A DNA stretch of 23,256 nucleotides, from positions 1 to 23,256 of the IMG/VR virus record IMGVR_UViG_3300034418_000227; one strand, given 5' to 3'. The notes beneath the pieces are model-generated. The model was given only the letters and a program-made list of their open reading frames with translations. It made no database searches and was not told where the DNA came from. Of this stretch, positions 22,895-23,256 are shown piece after piece. The stretch is from a virus. The translations under genes and the position numbers were made by a program. Position 1 is the stretch's first letter. Every line of letters begins with the position of its first letter.

Positions 22895-23256
22895 GTGAAA
22901 CAACGACCGGGCTGATTGGTGAATATCTGGCCGCAGCCGCAATATTGAGCCTCGGCTGGCGCGTCTCAATGGCACAGCAAGATAAAATAGATATGGTGGC
23001 TTGGAATGGTCAAAATTGGGTCAGGGTGCAGGCAAAGGCTGCGAGTCTATTGGGCGATAAAGATGGTCGATCTCCGCGTCACCATTTTAATCTGGGCCAC
23101 GGAAGTAAAAAGAAAAAACTACCCACGAAAGATGATTATGATGTTCTCTGCCTTGTTTCCCCCAATGCCCGCCGGTGCCTGTTCATGCCGATTACGGCTG
23201 TACGGCAATACAGTCTGCGCCTGCGTGAGTCGGTTTTCACGGCTGAGGCAGAAAGT
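22891..23256 (+). CDS. PD-(D/E)XK endonuclease-like protein, 3' truncated by window edge
   Basis: ATG at 22891 overlaps the previous TGA (ATGA). 122 codons are open to the right edge, so the stop lies outside. The N-terminus has G-L-I-G-E-Y-L-A-A-A-A-I-L-S-L-G-W-R-V, then D-K-I-D-M-V-A-W-N-G and V-R-V-Q-A-K-A-A. This gives the nuclease set E11, D34 and Q47-x-K49, typical of the PD-(D/E)XK group related to group I intron-associated endonucleases and archaeal Holliday junction resolvases. Later H-H-F-N-L and Y-D-V-L-C-L-V-S fit the same fold. It may resolve branched replication DNA before packaging, the role of gp3 in T7; that is inference. Confidence 0.8.
   Translation, partial: MSETTTGLIGEYLAAAAILSLGWRVSMAQQDKIDMVAWNGQNWVRVQAKAASLLGDKDGRSPRHHFNLGHGSKKKKLPTKDDYDVLCLVSPNARRCLFMPITAVRQYSLRLRESVFTAEAES

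Overview
The window is one contiguous, entirely plus-strand block of virion genes from a tailed phage with a T7-like, short-tailed (podovirus) architecture. Gene order and protein content support this: terminase large subunit, T7 gp13-like acetyltransferase-fold protein, small basic proteins, portal, scaffold, major capsid protein, tail tubular A and B (adaptor and nozzle), three or more internal/ejection proteins, two tail fibres, a tail-assembly chaperone and small membrane proteins. Many small genes (KGKSKK-type, the 99-aa basic protein, the MEPISTAL membrane protein, the PD-(D/E)XK nuclease) are of types I associate with marine podophages of Alphaproteobacteria. The host is therefore an inference and is not readable from the sequence. 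No integrase, repressor, DNA or RNA polymerase, tRNA, CRISPR or transposon is visible. The window is open at both edges.

Layout. (1) 1-5636, packaging and head assembly: a 5'-truncated TerL, a gp13/GNAT-like protein, six very small and mostly Lys/Arg-rich proteins packed with overlapping stop/start codons (three are under 60 codons), the portal, a Bbp19-like protein and the scaffold. (2) 5637-5816, the only sizeable non-coding gap (180 bp): a strong intrinsic terminator followed by a sigma70-type promoter candidate, whose -10 lies just inside the right arm of an inverted repeat. (3) 5817-6977: the major capsid protein, a small decoration-like protein and a second hairpin. (4) 6989-10145: tail adaptor and nozzle; the nozzle carries two adhesin-like beta insertions. 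(5) 10147-18294: ejection proteins of 135, 582, 994 and 955 aa, with an extra 52-aa gene tucked between the last two. (6) 18331-22011: two tandem fibre genes sharing a 72-residue repeat cassette, the first ending in a YadA-like beta-roll plus a distal domain, followed by a fibre-assembly chaperone. (7) 22016-23256: a holin-like protein, two small proteins of unknown function, and a PD-(D/E)XK nuclease that runs off the right edge.

How the genes work together: TerL drives DNA through the portal into a shell of the capsid protein built on the scaffold. The adaptor, nozzle and fibres form the tail, and the internal proteins are probably ejected on infection. Most junctions are TAATG, TAGTG or ATGA overlaps, which suggests translational coupling along long transcripts. 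The terminator/promoter pair upstream of the capsid gene probably resets transcription so the most abundant protein is made separately. No endolysin and no lytic transglycosylase motif were recognised here.
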